8,735 bases of DNA, from assembly GCA_035273665.1 (NCBI GenBank), contig DATEOW010000080.1, positions 1 to 8,735 on the forward strand. Reading direction: 5' to 3'. The DNA comes from DATEEW01 sp035273665 (lineage in GTDB: Bacteria > Pseudomonadota > Gammaproteobacteria > Burkholderiales > SG8-39). The stretch's first letter is position 1. Each line of letters opens with the position of its first letter. Shown here one piece after another: positions 1 to 6,451 of the stretch. Position numbers and translations under genes: made by a program. The notes beneath the pieces were generated by a model. The model did not search any database. It saw only the letters and a program-made list of their open reading frames with translations, and was not told the origin of the DNA.

Positions 1-1
1 T

Positions 2-250
2 AAGAAGGGGTCGCAGATTTATGTCGAGGGCCGCATCCGCACCCGCAAATACCAGGACAAGGAAACCGGACAAGACCGATATTCCACCGAAATCGTGGCC
101 GAATCCATGCAATTGCTCGGCAGCCGGCAAGGTCAAGGCGACGCGCCGCCAAAAGAATATAGCGGCGGCGGCGGCGGGGCTGGCGGAGGCGGTGCGAAGA
201 AGGCCCCTGCAGGCGGTTTCGGCGATATGGACGACGATATCCCGTTTTAA
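2..250 (+). CDS. ssb: Single-stranded DNA-binding protein, C-terminal part (5' end outside window)
   Basis: The last 82 codons of SSB, read in the frame that begins at base 2 and stops at TAA 248-250. SSB coats single-stranded DNA during replication, repair and recombination and recruits partner enzymes through its acidic tail. The visible protein holds the end of the OB fold (IYVEGRIRTRKYQD, then RYSTEIVAESMQLLGSR), followed by a flexible linker with two glycine runs and the diagnostic tail MDDDIPF, which is the universal SSB-Ct partner-binding motif. The N-terminal OB-fold strands lie upstream of the window. A strong terminator follows 26 bases after the stop, so ssb is the last gene of its transcript. 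Identification is secure; only the length is unknown. Confidence 0.96.
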   Translation, partial: KKGSQIYVEGRIRTRKYQDKETGQDRYSTEIVAESMQLLGSRQGQGDAPPKEYSGGGGGAGGGGAKKAPAGGFGDMDDDIPF

Positions 251-276
251 CTTGCATGAAGCCAATGCCCTTACAG

Positions 277-301
277 AAGGAGCCTTTTGGCTCCTTTGTT
301 T
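277..301 (+). terminator. Intrinsic terminator of ssb
   Basis: A perfect 8-bp stem, AAGGAGCC at 277-284 and GGCTCCTT at 289-296, closes a TTTT loop and runs into TTTGTTT. It lies 26 bases beyond the ssb stop codon. Because it separates ssb from the acyltransferase gene, that gene should have its own promoter or depend on read-through. It also argues against translation starting at the in-frame TTG at 287, which falls inside the hairpin. Confidence 0.88.
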
Positions 302-322
302 CGTGAGGCGGACCTGCGCCAT

Positions 323-2272
323 ATGAATATCGCAGATACGCCCCCGAAGCCCTACCGAACGGATATTCAGGCGTTACGCGGCCTTGCAGTCCTACTCGTA
401 CTACTGCATCACGGCGAAATAGGTCCGTTTCCGGCTGGATACCTTGGCGTCGATGTGTTTTTCGTAATCTCCGGTTTTCTGATTACGCGAATCGTGAGGG
501 ATTCGATCGAAGCGGGCGATTTCTCTTTCAAACAATTCTACTTCCGTCGCGCCAAACGTCTGTTGCCCGCGGCGTATGCAACTTTCTTTTTCACGGCGCT
601 GATCGCGCCTTTTGTTTTAGGCGTGTTCGAGCTGAAGGATTTTGCCAAGCAACTTCTTGGCGCCGTGACCTTCACCGCTAACTTCACCCTATTGCGGCAA
701 ACGGGCTACTTTGAGGGCGCGGCGGAATTCAAGCCGCTTTTGCACGTTTGGTCACTAGCCATAGAGGAGCAATACTATCTGCTCCTACCCGCCGCAATGG
801 TTTGGATACCTAGCAGATTTTGGCTGCGAGGGGCGATCCTCATATTGTTTGCCAGTTCGATCATCTGCCTCATTGCACTGATTCACGATCCGGCCGCGGC
901 TTTTTATTTACTGCCAACCCGAGCCTGGGAATTGGCGATCGGCTCTATCGCTTCGCTTGGTGCATTTGAAACGCCCAGATGGCGCAGATTCTTTTCCCTG
1001 GTTTTTTGGCCGGCCCTAATTGCGCTCTTTCTGATTCCGATTTTCCCGCCGAGTCCGCTTCATCCAGGCCCGAGCGCCGTATTGATATGTGCGGCGACAA
1101 TCATCGTGATATTGAGGCGACACCAATGGGCGAACTCCTCCGCTTCTGCCAAAGTCCTGGCGAAAGTTGGCGGTTGCTCTTATTCGCTTTATCTCGCGCA
1201 TTGGCCCATATTGGCGTTCGTTAACAACGCCTATTTAGGAAAGACACCCTACGCGGCCCATGCCGCCGGCTTAATAGTTGGCGTGGTGTGCGGATACTTC
1301 CTGTATCGCTACATCGAGTTGCCTAGCAGGCGATCCGGATGGGTCCCTTCAAAGCGTCTCCTGGGCGCGACTGTCGCGAGTTCCGCGGGCCTTGTTTGTA
1401 TCGCTTATGGCAGCGTTTGGGTGAGTACGATGGACGTCGATTACGAACATATGCGGCGATCCAACTACGGGTTTAGTCGAAGTTGCGAATTTGGCGACGC
1501 TTTCGTCCCCAAAGAGGAATGCCGAAATTCGCCGTCGCCGACTGTTCTCGTTTGGGGAGACTCTTATGCGATGCATCTGATTCCCGGCATTGCCGCTACA
1601 ACGGACCGGGGCATTATCCAGGCCACTAGCAGTTTGTGCGGTCCTTTCCTGAACCTGGCACCCATGGACAATCGCCGAATCAATTTCGCTTGGGCGAAGG
1701 CTTGTTTGAACTTCAATGATTCGGTATTGGATTATCTCGCCGCGACGCCTTCAATTGAGGTTGTCGTTCTATCGAGCCTCTTTGTGCAATATCTAGATCC
1801 CACGTACGGTGGGCGCGCCTGGCATGTCGCGGTGCGTCAGGATGCGCAGACCGAAGAGCGCGCAATATCGATGAGTCTTGCTGTTGAGTCGATGGTTAAT
1901 ACTGTCGCCAGAATTCGCGCGCTGGGTAAACGGGTAATTCTTGTCGCACCGCCGCCTGCTTCCGGATTTGATACGGCCGAATGCTCTGAGCGGAAGACAA
2001 CCGGTAAGCCGCTTTTGGGAGAGCTGCGCGAATGCCGCCTGGTGAGGGAGGAAGTAGAGGCGCATCAACACTTGGCCAACCAATTTTTGAACGAGGTCGA
2101 AGTGCAAACCGGTATGCGGGTCCTACGTTTCGATGACTTTCTTTGCGGACAACGGGATTGTTTGACGCGGTTAGACGGCATCCCAATTTATCGAGACGCG
2201 GGGCACTTTTCGTATGAAGGTTCTAAGGCGGTGGCGAAAAAAATGGGCTTAGGTGGCATGATCGCCAAGTGA
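323..2272 (+). CDS. Membrane O-acyltransferase, acyltransferase-3 domain fused to SGNH domain (OafA/YrhL family)
   Basis: A 649-residue integral inner-membrane protein predicted to move acetyl or another acyl group onto a surface glycan such as O-antigen, capsule or exopolysaccharide. Residues 1 to about 350 form the acyltransferase-3 domain with about ten hydrophobic segments. Family marks are visible: R19-G20 and H30 at the start of TM1, GYLGVDVFFVISGFLI, and H141-VWSLAIEEQ. A further segment and linker lead to a periplasmic SGNH hydrolase-like domain with nucleophile motif G412-D413-S414 and a C-terminal D625-A-G-H628 pair, so both halves look catalytically complete. ATG 323 is chosen because the longer in-frame TTG at 287 lies inside the ssb terminator; the Shine-Dalgarno sequence is weak (GCGGAC). 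No glycan-synthesis gene is nearby, so the substrate cannot be named. The isolated position and many A/T-ending codons (TTA, CTA, ATA) hint at a mobile accessory gene; that is inference. Confidence 0.9.
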   Translation: MNIADTPPKPYRTDIQALRGLAVLLVLLHHGEIGPFPAGYLGVDVFFVISGFLITRIVRDSIEAGDFSFKQFYFRRAKRLLPAAYATFFFTALIAPFVLGVFELKDFAKQLLGAVTFTANFTLLRQTGYFEGAAEFKPLLHVWSLAIEEQYYLLLPAAMVWIPSRFWLRGAILILFASSIICLIALIHDPAAAFYLLPTRAWELAIGSIASLGAFETPRWRRFFSLVFWPALIALFLIPIFPPSPLHPGPSAVLICAATIIVILRRHQWANSSASAKVLAKVGGCSYSLYLAHWPILAFVNNAYLGKTPYAAHAAGLIVGVVCGYFLYRYIELPSRRSGWVPSKRLLGATVASSAGLVCIAYGSVWVSTMDVDYEHMRRSNYGFSRSCEFGDAFVPKEECRNSPSPTVLVWGDSYAMHLIPGIAATTDRGIIQATSSLCGPFLNLAPMDNRRINFAWAKACLNFNDSVLDYLAATPSIEVVVLSSLFVQYLDPTYGGRAWHVAVRQDAQTEERAISMSLAVESMVNTVARIRALGKRVILVAPPPASGFDTAECSERKTTGKPLLGELRECRLVREEVEAHQHLANQFLNEVEVQTGMRVLRFDDFLCGQRDCLTRLDGIPIYRDAGHFSYEGSKAVAKKMGLGGMIAK

Positions 2273-2339
2273 GCAAAATCGGAACTCACGCCGGTCTTGA
2301 AAAGGCGAAAACGGCCCAAATCGTACGCGGCAGGGTGAA

Positions 2340-2393
2340 TTGAAGCTATTTTGGCCGTGCCGAGATAATCCGCCAGCCTGCAATCAGTATAAT
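2340..2393 (+). promoter_or_regulatory. Candidate sigma-70 promoter region for the fmdB-to-clsB operon
   Basis: The 155-base gap between the acyltransferase and fmdB-like genes contains two promoter-like arrangements. TTGAAG (2340-2345) and GATAAT (2364-2369) are separated by 18 bases. A consensus TATAAT stands at 2388-2393 but has no good -35 box at the usual distance. Either would give a short leader before ATG 2428. No convincing terminator for the acyltransferase gene was found in this gap. The call is by eye only. Confidence 0.42.
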
Positions 2394-2418
2394 TACCACC
2401 CAATAAAAGATCATTTCC

Positions 2419-2422
2419 GGAG
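2419..2422 (+). promoter_or_regulatory. Shine-Dalgarno sequence of the fmdB-like gene
   Basis: GGAG, within CCGGAG, lies five bases before ATG 2428. It fits the start chosen from the conserved MPIYEYQC beginning of the protein. Confidence 0.6.
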
Positions 2423-2427
2423 CTCGT

Positions 2428-2700
2428 ATGCCGATTTATGAGTACCAGTGCCAATCCTGCGGATTCCAAAAGGACTATCTGCAGAAAGTGAGCGATCCTG
2501 TCCTCTCCGACTGTCCCAAGTGCAGCAAGCCTAGTTTGCAAAAAATGTTGACCGCGGCGGGTTTTCAGCTCAAAGGCTCGGGTTGGTACGCGACCGATTT
2601 CAAAGGCACCAAGCCTACGGCGCCGGCCGCCGATTCGGAGACCAAAACCGCAGCGCCCGCACACAGCTGCGGCACGGGCGCCTGCTCGTCCTGTTCCTGA
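2428..2700 (+). CDS. FmdB-family zinc-ribbon regulatory protein
   Basis: A 90-residue small cytoplasmic protein of the FmdB/CxxC_CXXC_SSSS family. It starts with the family hallmark MPIYEYQC and carries a zinc-ribbon knuckle pair, C8-x2-C11 and C29-x2-C32. The conserved core continues with AAGFQLKGSGWYATDFK near residues 46-62. After an Ala/Pro/Thr-rich linker the tail has three more cysteines (C81, C86, C89), which is common in proteobacterial members and could bind a second metal. The family name comes from a putative regulator of formamidase; the molecular role is not established, so no specific function is claimed. It heads the operon, with DUF502 and aspS next, an order frequent in betaproteobacteria. 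A good Shine-Dalgarno sequence supports the start. Confidence 0.93.
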   Translation: MPIYEYQCQSCGFQKDYLQKVSDPVLSDCPKCSKPSLQKMLTAAGFQLKGSGWYATDFKGTKPTAPAADSETKTAAPAHSCGTGACSSCS

Positions 2701-2713
2701 GCGCTAGGCCCGC

Positions 2714-3313
2714 TTGAAGCGCTATCTCATCACGGGCCTGATCGTTCTTATACCGCTGGCGATCACTTTCTGGGTTCTCGGTGCGATCGTGTCCACAATG
2801 GACCAATCGCTCGCGCTTTTGCCGCATGTGGCGCAACCCAAAACCTGGTTGGGTTACGATATTCCAGGGCTGGGCGTACTGCTTACATTCCTGATCATTC
2901 TTGGGACCGGCATACTGGCCTCCAACATCCTCGGCCAACGGCTTATGATTGGCGCCGAAAGCCTGGTCAAGCGTATTCCCGTGGTGAACACGCTTTTCTT
3001 CGGCGTGAAGCAAATCAGTGACACCTTGTTCAAACCCGGCGGCAAAGCTTTCCGCAAGGCGGTGCTGGTGCGCTGGCCGCACATGGACAGCTGGACGATC
3101 GGTTTCCTGACCGGCGTACCCGGCGGCGATGTCGCCAACCACCTAACTGACGACTACGTGAGTATTTATGTTCCCACCACGCCGAACCCCACCGGTGGAT
3201 ACTTCGTTATGTTGCCACGGCGCGATGTCATCGAGTTGCGCATGAGCGTGGATGAGGCATTGAAGTACGTGATTTCAATGGGCGTAGTGACGCCACAATT
3301 GAACAAGAAATAA
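2714..3313 (+). CDS. DUF502 family inner-membrane protein
   Basis: A 199-residue membrane protein of unknown function. Two hydrophobic helices are plain, at about residues 4-26 (with P14) and 52-73. A soluble part follows with the DUF502 signatures KRIPVVNTLFFGVKQISDTL and, further on, GFLTGVP, VSIYVPTTPNPTGGYF and MSVDEALKYVISMGV. The start is TTG: an in-frame TAG at 2705-2707 lies only six bases upstream, and the next in-frame ATG (residue 29) would remove TM1. The encoded beginning MKRYLITGLIVLIPLAI also matches the family's usual N-terminus. No strong Shine-Dalgarno sequence is visible, and the gene starts 13 bases after the fmdB-like stop, so translation may depend on coupling. A role in envelope or membrane physiology is likely from topology only. 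Confidence 0.92.
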   Translation: MKRYLITGLIVLIPLAITFWVLGAIVSTMDQSLALLPHVAQPKTWLGYDIPGLGVLLTFLIILGTGILASNILGQRLMIGAESLVKRIPVVNTLFFGVKQISDTLFKPGGKAFRKAVLVRWPHMDSWTIGFLTGVPGGDVANHLTDDYVSIYVPTTPNPTGGYFVMLPRRDVIELRMSVDEALKYVISMGVVTPQLNKK

Positions 3314-3316
3314 AAT

Positions 3317-3344
3317 CCCGTTTTCGGGCCTGTGCCCGCCTTTT
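3317..3344 (+). other. Two overlapping alternative hairpins in the aspS leader
   Basis: CCCG-TTTT-CGGG (3317-3328) and CGGGC-CTGT-GCCCG (3325-3338, followed by CCTTTTC) share the CGGG arm and cannot form together. They lie between the DUF502 stop and ATG 3359. The second resembles a short, weak terminator. Both stems are only 4-5 bp, so this may be chance. Confidence 0.3.
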
Positions 3345-3358
3345 CAAGATTCGGAAAT

Positions 3359-5140
3359 ATGCGAAGCCATTATTGCGCGCAAGTCGACGCGACCCAACTC
3401 GACGAGATCGTCACCCTTTGCGGATGGGCGCATCGACGCCGAGACCATGGCGGCGTCATATTCATCGATTTACGCGATAGGGCGGGGTTGGTGCAAATCG
3501 TGGTCGATCCGGACCGCGCACAAAGTTTCGCCATCGCTGAAACCGTACGCAATGAGTTTTGCCTGAAGGTTGTCGGCAAAGTGCGCCGCCGTCCCGCCGG
3601 AACGACGAACAAAAACATCCCATCGGGTGAAGTCGAAGTGCTTGCACACGATATCGAGATACTCAATCCGTCGGTTACGCCACCCTTTCAGCTTGACGAA
3701 GAAAACTTGTCCGAGACGGTGCGACTGACACATCGGGTTCTCGATCTTCGCCGACCCCAAATGCAGCATAACCTCATGCTGCGTTATAAAGTGACCATGG
3801 CCGTAAGGCGATATTTGGATGAACGGGGTTTCGTCGATATCGAAACGCCCATGTTGACGAAGTCGACGCCCGAAGGGGCGCGGGATTACCTCGTGCCCTC
3901 ACGAGTGCATGAAGGTCAATTCTTTGCATTGCCGCAGTCGCCGCAGCTTTTCAAGCAATTGCTCATGGTTGCCGGTTTCGATCGCTATTACCAGATTACG
4001 AAATGTTTCCGGGACGAAGACCTACGCGCCGATCGTCAGCCGGAGTTCACCCAGATCGATTGCGAGACCTCCTTCCTAACGGAGCAAGAGATTCGCGACA
4101 TCTTCGAGGGGCTGATTCGACATGTGTTCAAGCAGGTGCTCGACGTGGACTTGCCCGATCCTTTCCCGGTGATGCAGTTTGCCGATGCGATGCGCGACTA
4201 CGGTTCGGACAAACCCGATCTGCGAGTGCCGTTGAAATTCACCGACTTGACGGATGCGATGAAGACGGTCGAATTTAAAGTTTTTCGTGCCGCGGCGGAT
4301 CAAAAAGACGGACGTGTTGTCGCTTTGCGCATACCGGGTGGCGGGACGCTCTCACGCAAGGAAATCGATGACTACACCGCCTTTGTCGCGATCTACGGCG
4401 CGAAGGGCTTGGCGTATATCAAGGTCAACGACGCTTCGAAAGCGAACGAGGAGGGACTGCAATCCCCCATCGTCAAATTCCTTCCGCCGGAAGTGTTGAA
4501 AGTCGCGCTGGAGCGCACCGGTGCCCAGAACGGCGACTTGATTTTCTTTGGCGCAGATCGGGCGAAAGTCGTAAACGATGCTTTGGGCGCCTTGCGTGTC
4601 AAGATCGGGCACGAAAAAGGATACGCGGAGAAGAGCTGGCGCCCGCTGTGGGTTGTCGATTTTCCGATGTTCGAGTACGACGATGACGCGAAGCGCTGGA
4701 ACGCTATGCATCACCCTTTCACCGCGCCTAAAGATGGCCACGAAGATTATCTCTCTACCGAACCCGGTAAAGCAGTCGCCAAGGCCTATGACATGGTCCT
4801 GAACGGGTGGGAGATGGGTGGGGGCTCCGTACGTATACACCGTGAAGATGTGCAATCAAAGGTCTTCCGCGCGCTCGGAATCGATGCAGAAGAAGCCAAG
4901 GCTAAATTCGGGTTTCTGCTCGACGCGCTGCAATACGGCGCACCGCCCCACGGCGGCCTCGCCTTTGGTTTGGACAGAATCGTGACCATGATGACGGGCG
5001 CGGAATCTATTCGGGATGTGATTGCGTTTCCCAAAACGCAGCGTGCGCAATGCTTGTTGACGCAGGCCCCCAGTCCCGTGGATGAGAAGCAGTTGCGAGA
5101 GCTACACATCCGGTTGCGCAATCCGGATAAGGTGGTCTGA
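3359..5140 (+). CDS. aspS: Aspartyl-tRNA synthetase, bacterial type, probably non-discriminating (Asp/Asn)
   Basis: A 593-residue cytoplasmic class II synthetase that attaches aspartate to tRNA using ATP. In order: N-terminal anticodon-binding OB fold (about 1-105, with GWAHRRRDHGG and FIDLRDRAGLVQIV), hinge, catalytic core with flipping-loop sequence STPEGARDYLVPSR and FALPQSPQLFKQLLM, motif 2 from F217-R218-D219-E220, the bacterial GAD insertion (about 290-410), and motif 3 with G537-L538-D539-R540. ATG 3359 is chosen over GTG 3332 because family members begin M-R-(S/T)-H-Y-C; the GTG would add nine unconserved residues and lies in the leader hairpin. H30 in RRRDHGG and G81 fit the non-discriminating signature described for Pseudomonas aeruginosa AspRS, where E. 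coli has Leu in RRRDLGS. Such enzymes also make Asp-tRNA-Asn, which GatCAB amidates. The gene is intact, and its last codons carry the ribosome-binding site of the next gene. Confidence 0.97.
   Translation: MRSHYCAQVDATQLDEIVTLCGWAHRRRDHGGVIFIDLRDRAGLVQIVVDPDRAQSFAIAETVRNEFCLKVVGKVRRRPAGTTNKNIPSGEVEVLAHDIEILNPSVTPPFQLDEENLSETVRLTHRVLDLRRPQMQHNLMLRYKVTMAVRRYLDERGFVDIETPMLTKSTPEGARDYLVPSRVHEGQFFALPQSPQLFKQLLMVAGFDRYYQITKCFRDEDLRADRQPEFTQIDCETSFLTEQEIRDIFEGLIRHVFKQVLDVDLPDPFPVMQFADAMRDYGSDKPDLRVPLKFTDLTDAMKTVEFKVFRAAADQKDGRVVALRIPGGGTLSRKEIDDYTAFVAIYGAKGLAYIKVNDASKANEEGLQSPIVKFLPPEVLKVALERTGAQNGDLIFFGADRAKVVNDALGALRVKIGHEKGYAEKSWRPLWVVDFPMFEYDDDAKRWNAMHHPFTAPKDGHEDYLSTEPGKAVAKAYDMVLNGWEMGGGSVRIHREDVQSKVFRALGIDAEEAKAKFGFLLDALQYGAPPHGGLAFGLDRIVTMMTGAESIRDVIAFPKTQRAQCLLTQAPSPVDEKQLRELHIRLRNPDKVV
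5128..5135 (+). promoter_or_regulatory. Shine-Dalgarno sequence of the ribonuclease gene, inside the aspS 3' end
   Basis: TAAGGTGG lies seven bases before GTG 5143 and overlaps the last codons of aspS. It supports the GTG start and implies coupling of RNase translation to aspS. Confidence 0.5.
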
Positions 5141-5142
5141 AG

Positions 5143-5511
5143 GTGATTAAAGCGGCGCGACTTCTTTTGATCGCGCTGCTTGTATGCAGCCGCTTTGCCT
5201 GGGCGGGCACAGTTGATGACATCGCTGTAGAAGATCTGCCTGCCGAAGCGCAGCACACCCTAGCATTGATCAAGCGCGGCGGTCCTTTCCCTTATCCAAA
5301 GGACGGTAGCGTGTTCGGCAACTTCGAGAAGCGCCTGCCTTCGCAGCAGCGTGGGTACTATCGCGAATATACGGTGAGGACACCCGGCGCATCGCATCGT
5401 GGCGCTCGGCGCATCGTTGCCGGAGTGGGCGCTAAACTTCATCCGCACCCTAGTGGCGAGTACTACTACACTGAAGACCACTACGGATCCTTCCGGCGCA
5501 TTCGGGAATAA
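5143..5511 (+). CDS. Secreted guanyl-specific ribonuclease, RNase Sa/barnase superfamily (N1/T1 family)
   Basis: A 122-residue protein with a signal peptide (positive MIKAAR, hydrophobic LLLIALLV, probable cleavage after A19-W20-A21) and a mature domain of about 101 residues. It aligns by eye along its length with Streptomyces RNase Sa: GPFPYPKDGSVFGN matches GPFPYSQDGVVFQN, and REYTVRTPGA matches HEYTVITPGA. By that alignment the catalytic residues are E75 (Sa E54), R86 (R65), R90 (R69) and H113 (H85, in TEDHY). N60 and E62 match the guanine-recognition residues N39 and E41. It should cleave RNA 3' of G. Differences from RNase Sa are no cysteine in the mature part, hence no disulfide, and about seven extra residues between R90 and H113. 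GTG 5143 starts two bases after the aspS stop with AAGGTGG upstream. The next gene encodes a barstar-type inhibitor, the expected partner. Confidence 0.9.
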   Translation: MIKAARLLLIALLVCSRFAWAGTVDDIAVEDLPAEAQHTLALIKRGGPFPYPKDGSVFGNFEKRLPSQQRGYYREYTVRTPGASHRGARRIVAGVGAKLHPHPSGEYYYTEDHYGSFRRIRE

Positions 5512-5516
5512 AGGTG
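5511..5516 (+). promoter_or_regulatory. Shine-Dalgarno sequence deciding the barstar start
   Basis: AAGGTG lies six bases before ATG 5523. The alternative in-frame GTG at 5514 is part of this motif, so ATG 5523 is the better start. Confidence 0.5.
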
Positions 5517-5522
5517 TCGTCC

Positions 5523-5966
5523 ATGAACTATGAGCAAATGCTGAGTACGGCGGGCGAAGCGGGGATTTTTGCGGGGCCGCAAGATCGCGACGATCTTGCG
5601 GCGGCGGCAAGACAAACCGGCCTCAGTCTATGGGAGGTCGACCTCACGGGTGCGCGTACGAAGGCGGACATGTTGGAGCGTCTGCGGCAAACACTTCCGC
5701 TTCCGGAATATTGCGCAGACAACTGGGACGCTCTGGATGAAGCGCTGACCGACATGGCATGGGAGCAGGCCTCCGGCGTCGTGTTGATATTGAAGGGCTG
5801 CGGTGAGTTCGCACATGCAGATGCCGAAAGTTTCGAGACAGCGCTCGAGGTTTTCGACGCCGTCGCCGAAAGCTGCTACGACGAAGACATTCCTTTCTGG
5901 GTATTTATCGAAGGTGTCGACGCGGCGCAGTTCGATCTGCCGATCCTTGGCGAAGAGGAAGAATGA
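5523..5966 (+). CDS. Barstar-family ribonuclease inhibitor
   Basis: A 147-residue acidic cytoplasmic protein with no signal peptide. The barstar core is recognised from LWEVDLTGARTKADMLERL (about 36-54), then LPEYCADNWDALDEALTDM (60-78), equivalent to the inhibitory helix of barstar with its N-x-D-A-L element, and a hydrophobic strand VVLILKG. The end VFIEGVDAAQFDLPILGEEEE is strongly acidic. It should bind and block RNase that has not been exported, protecting the cell. It is longer than the roughly 90-residue Bacillus barstar, having about 33 extra N-terminal residues and an acidic tail. The residue matching barstar Asp39 is E73, a conservative change at the key active-site contact, if the alignment is right. 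The gene starts 11 bases after the RNase stop, overlaps nudB by four bases, and contains a 12-bp hairpin early in the frame. Confidence 0.9.
   Translation: MNYEQMLSTAGEAGIFAGPQDRDDLAAAARQTGLSLWEVDLTGARTKADMLERLRQTLPLPEYCADNWDALDEALTDMAWEQASGVVLILKGCGEFAHADAESFETALEVFDAVAESCYDEDIPFWVFIEGVDAAQFDLPILGEEEE
5576..5602 (+). other. Perfect 12-bp stem-loop inside the barstar coding sequence
   Basis: The arm GCCGCAAGATCG (5576-5587) pairs completely with CGATCTTGCGGC (5591-5602) across a CGA loop. It begins 53 bases after A of the barstar start codon and encodes residues in the GPQDRDDLAA region. No T-tract follows, so it is not an intrinsic terminator. In mRNA it would be very stable and could slow ribosomes or attract RNase III; this is inference. 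Confidence 0.75.
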
Positions 5967-6433
5967 CTGAGGGGCCTCCTTATAAGATCCCCCGCTCGGT
6001 ACTGGTCGTCATTTACACACCAGACCTTCAAGTTTTGTTGATGGAGCGGGTACCGTGGCCGGGTTTCTGGCAATCGGTTACCGGAAGCGTTGATCGGATT
6101 GATGAACCGCTGCATGAAACGGCAGTACGGGAAGTCAAAGAAGAGACGGGCCTCGAAGCAACACGCTTTAAGCTGAGTGACTGGGGCATTGATAACCGGT
6201 ATGAAATATTCAAGCAATGGCGCAGCCGTTATGCACCGGGTGTGACGCATAACGAGGAGCGGGTATTCGGTTTGTTATTGCCAGAACCCGTGGCCATCGA
6301 GGTCGCGCCGCGTGAGCACTACGGTTATGTGTGGCTGCCCTGGAAAGAGGCCGCGGATAAGTGTTTCTCATTGAGCAACCGCGATGCGATCCTAACGCTG
6401 CCGCAAAGACAAAATCCGGACTTGCTTGCTTAA
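5963..6433 (+). CDS. nudB: Dihydroneopterin triphosphate diphosphatase, Nudix hydrolase
   Basis: A 156-residue cytoplasmic Nudix enzyme, predicted to remove pyrophosphate from dihydroneopterin triphosphate in the folate pathway. The Nudix box runs from G41 through E48, R56-E57, E60-E61 and G63-L64, with every metal-binding glutamate present. The spacing G-x6-E is one residue longer than the canonical G-x5-E, as I recall for betaproteobacterial NudB. Other NudB-like features are the start YKIPRSVLVVIYT, the segment PGFWQSVTGS just before the box, and GVTHNEERVFGLLLP further on. ATG 5963 overlaps the barstar stop (ATGA), with GAGGAA upstream as ribosome-binding site. The substrate rests on homology and on nearness to aspS, an order shared with E. 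coli, where nudB directly follows aspS. A broader-specificity Nudix hydrolase is possible but less likely. Confidence 0.91.
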   Translation: MTEGPPYKIPRSVLVVIYTPDLQVLLMERVPWPGFWQSVTGSVDRIDEPLHETAVREVKEETGLEATRFKLSDWGIDNRYEIFKQWRSRYAPGVTHNEERVFGLLLPEPVAIEVAPREHYGYVWLPWKEAADKCFSLSNRDAILTLPQRQNPDLLA

Positions 6434-6451
6434 AAGCGCCAATTTAGATGT

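Noticed and set aside
21..326. Plus-strand open frame overlapping the ssb end
   Set aside because: It is a different frame across ssb; the ssb frame with the DDDIPF tail is clearly the real one.
2273..2340. Possible terminator after the acyltransferase gene
   Set aside because: Only scattered GCCG/CGGC matches, no good stem with a T-run.
2188..2664. Long minus-strand open frame opposite the acyltransferase end and fmdB
   Set aside because: It covers conserved plus-strand zinc-ribbon sequence, is rich in Arg/Gly as expected for an antisense frame, and resembles no family.
2651..2684. GCGCCCG/CGGGCGC inverted repeat near the end of the fmdB-like gene
   Set aside because: A 7-bp stem with a 15-base loop is expected several times by chance in GC-rich sequence, and no T-tract follows.
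5385..5416. Direct repeat CGGCGCATCG, two copies in the RNase gene
   Set aside because: Short, within coding sequence for the Arg/Gly-rich catalytic loop, and explained by codon choice; no further copies.
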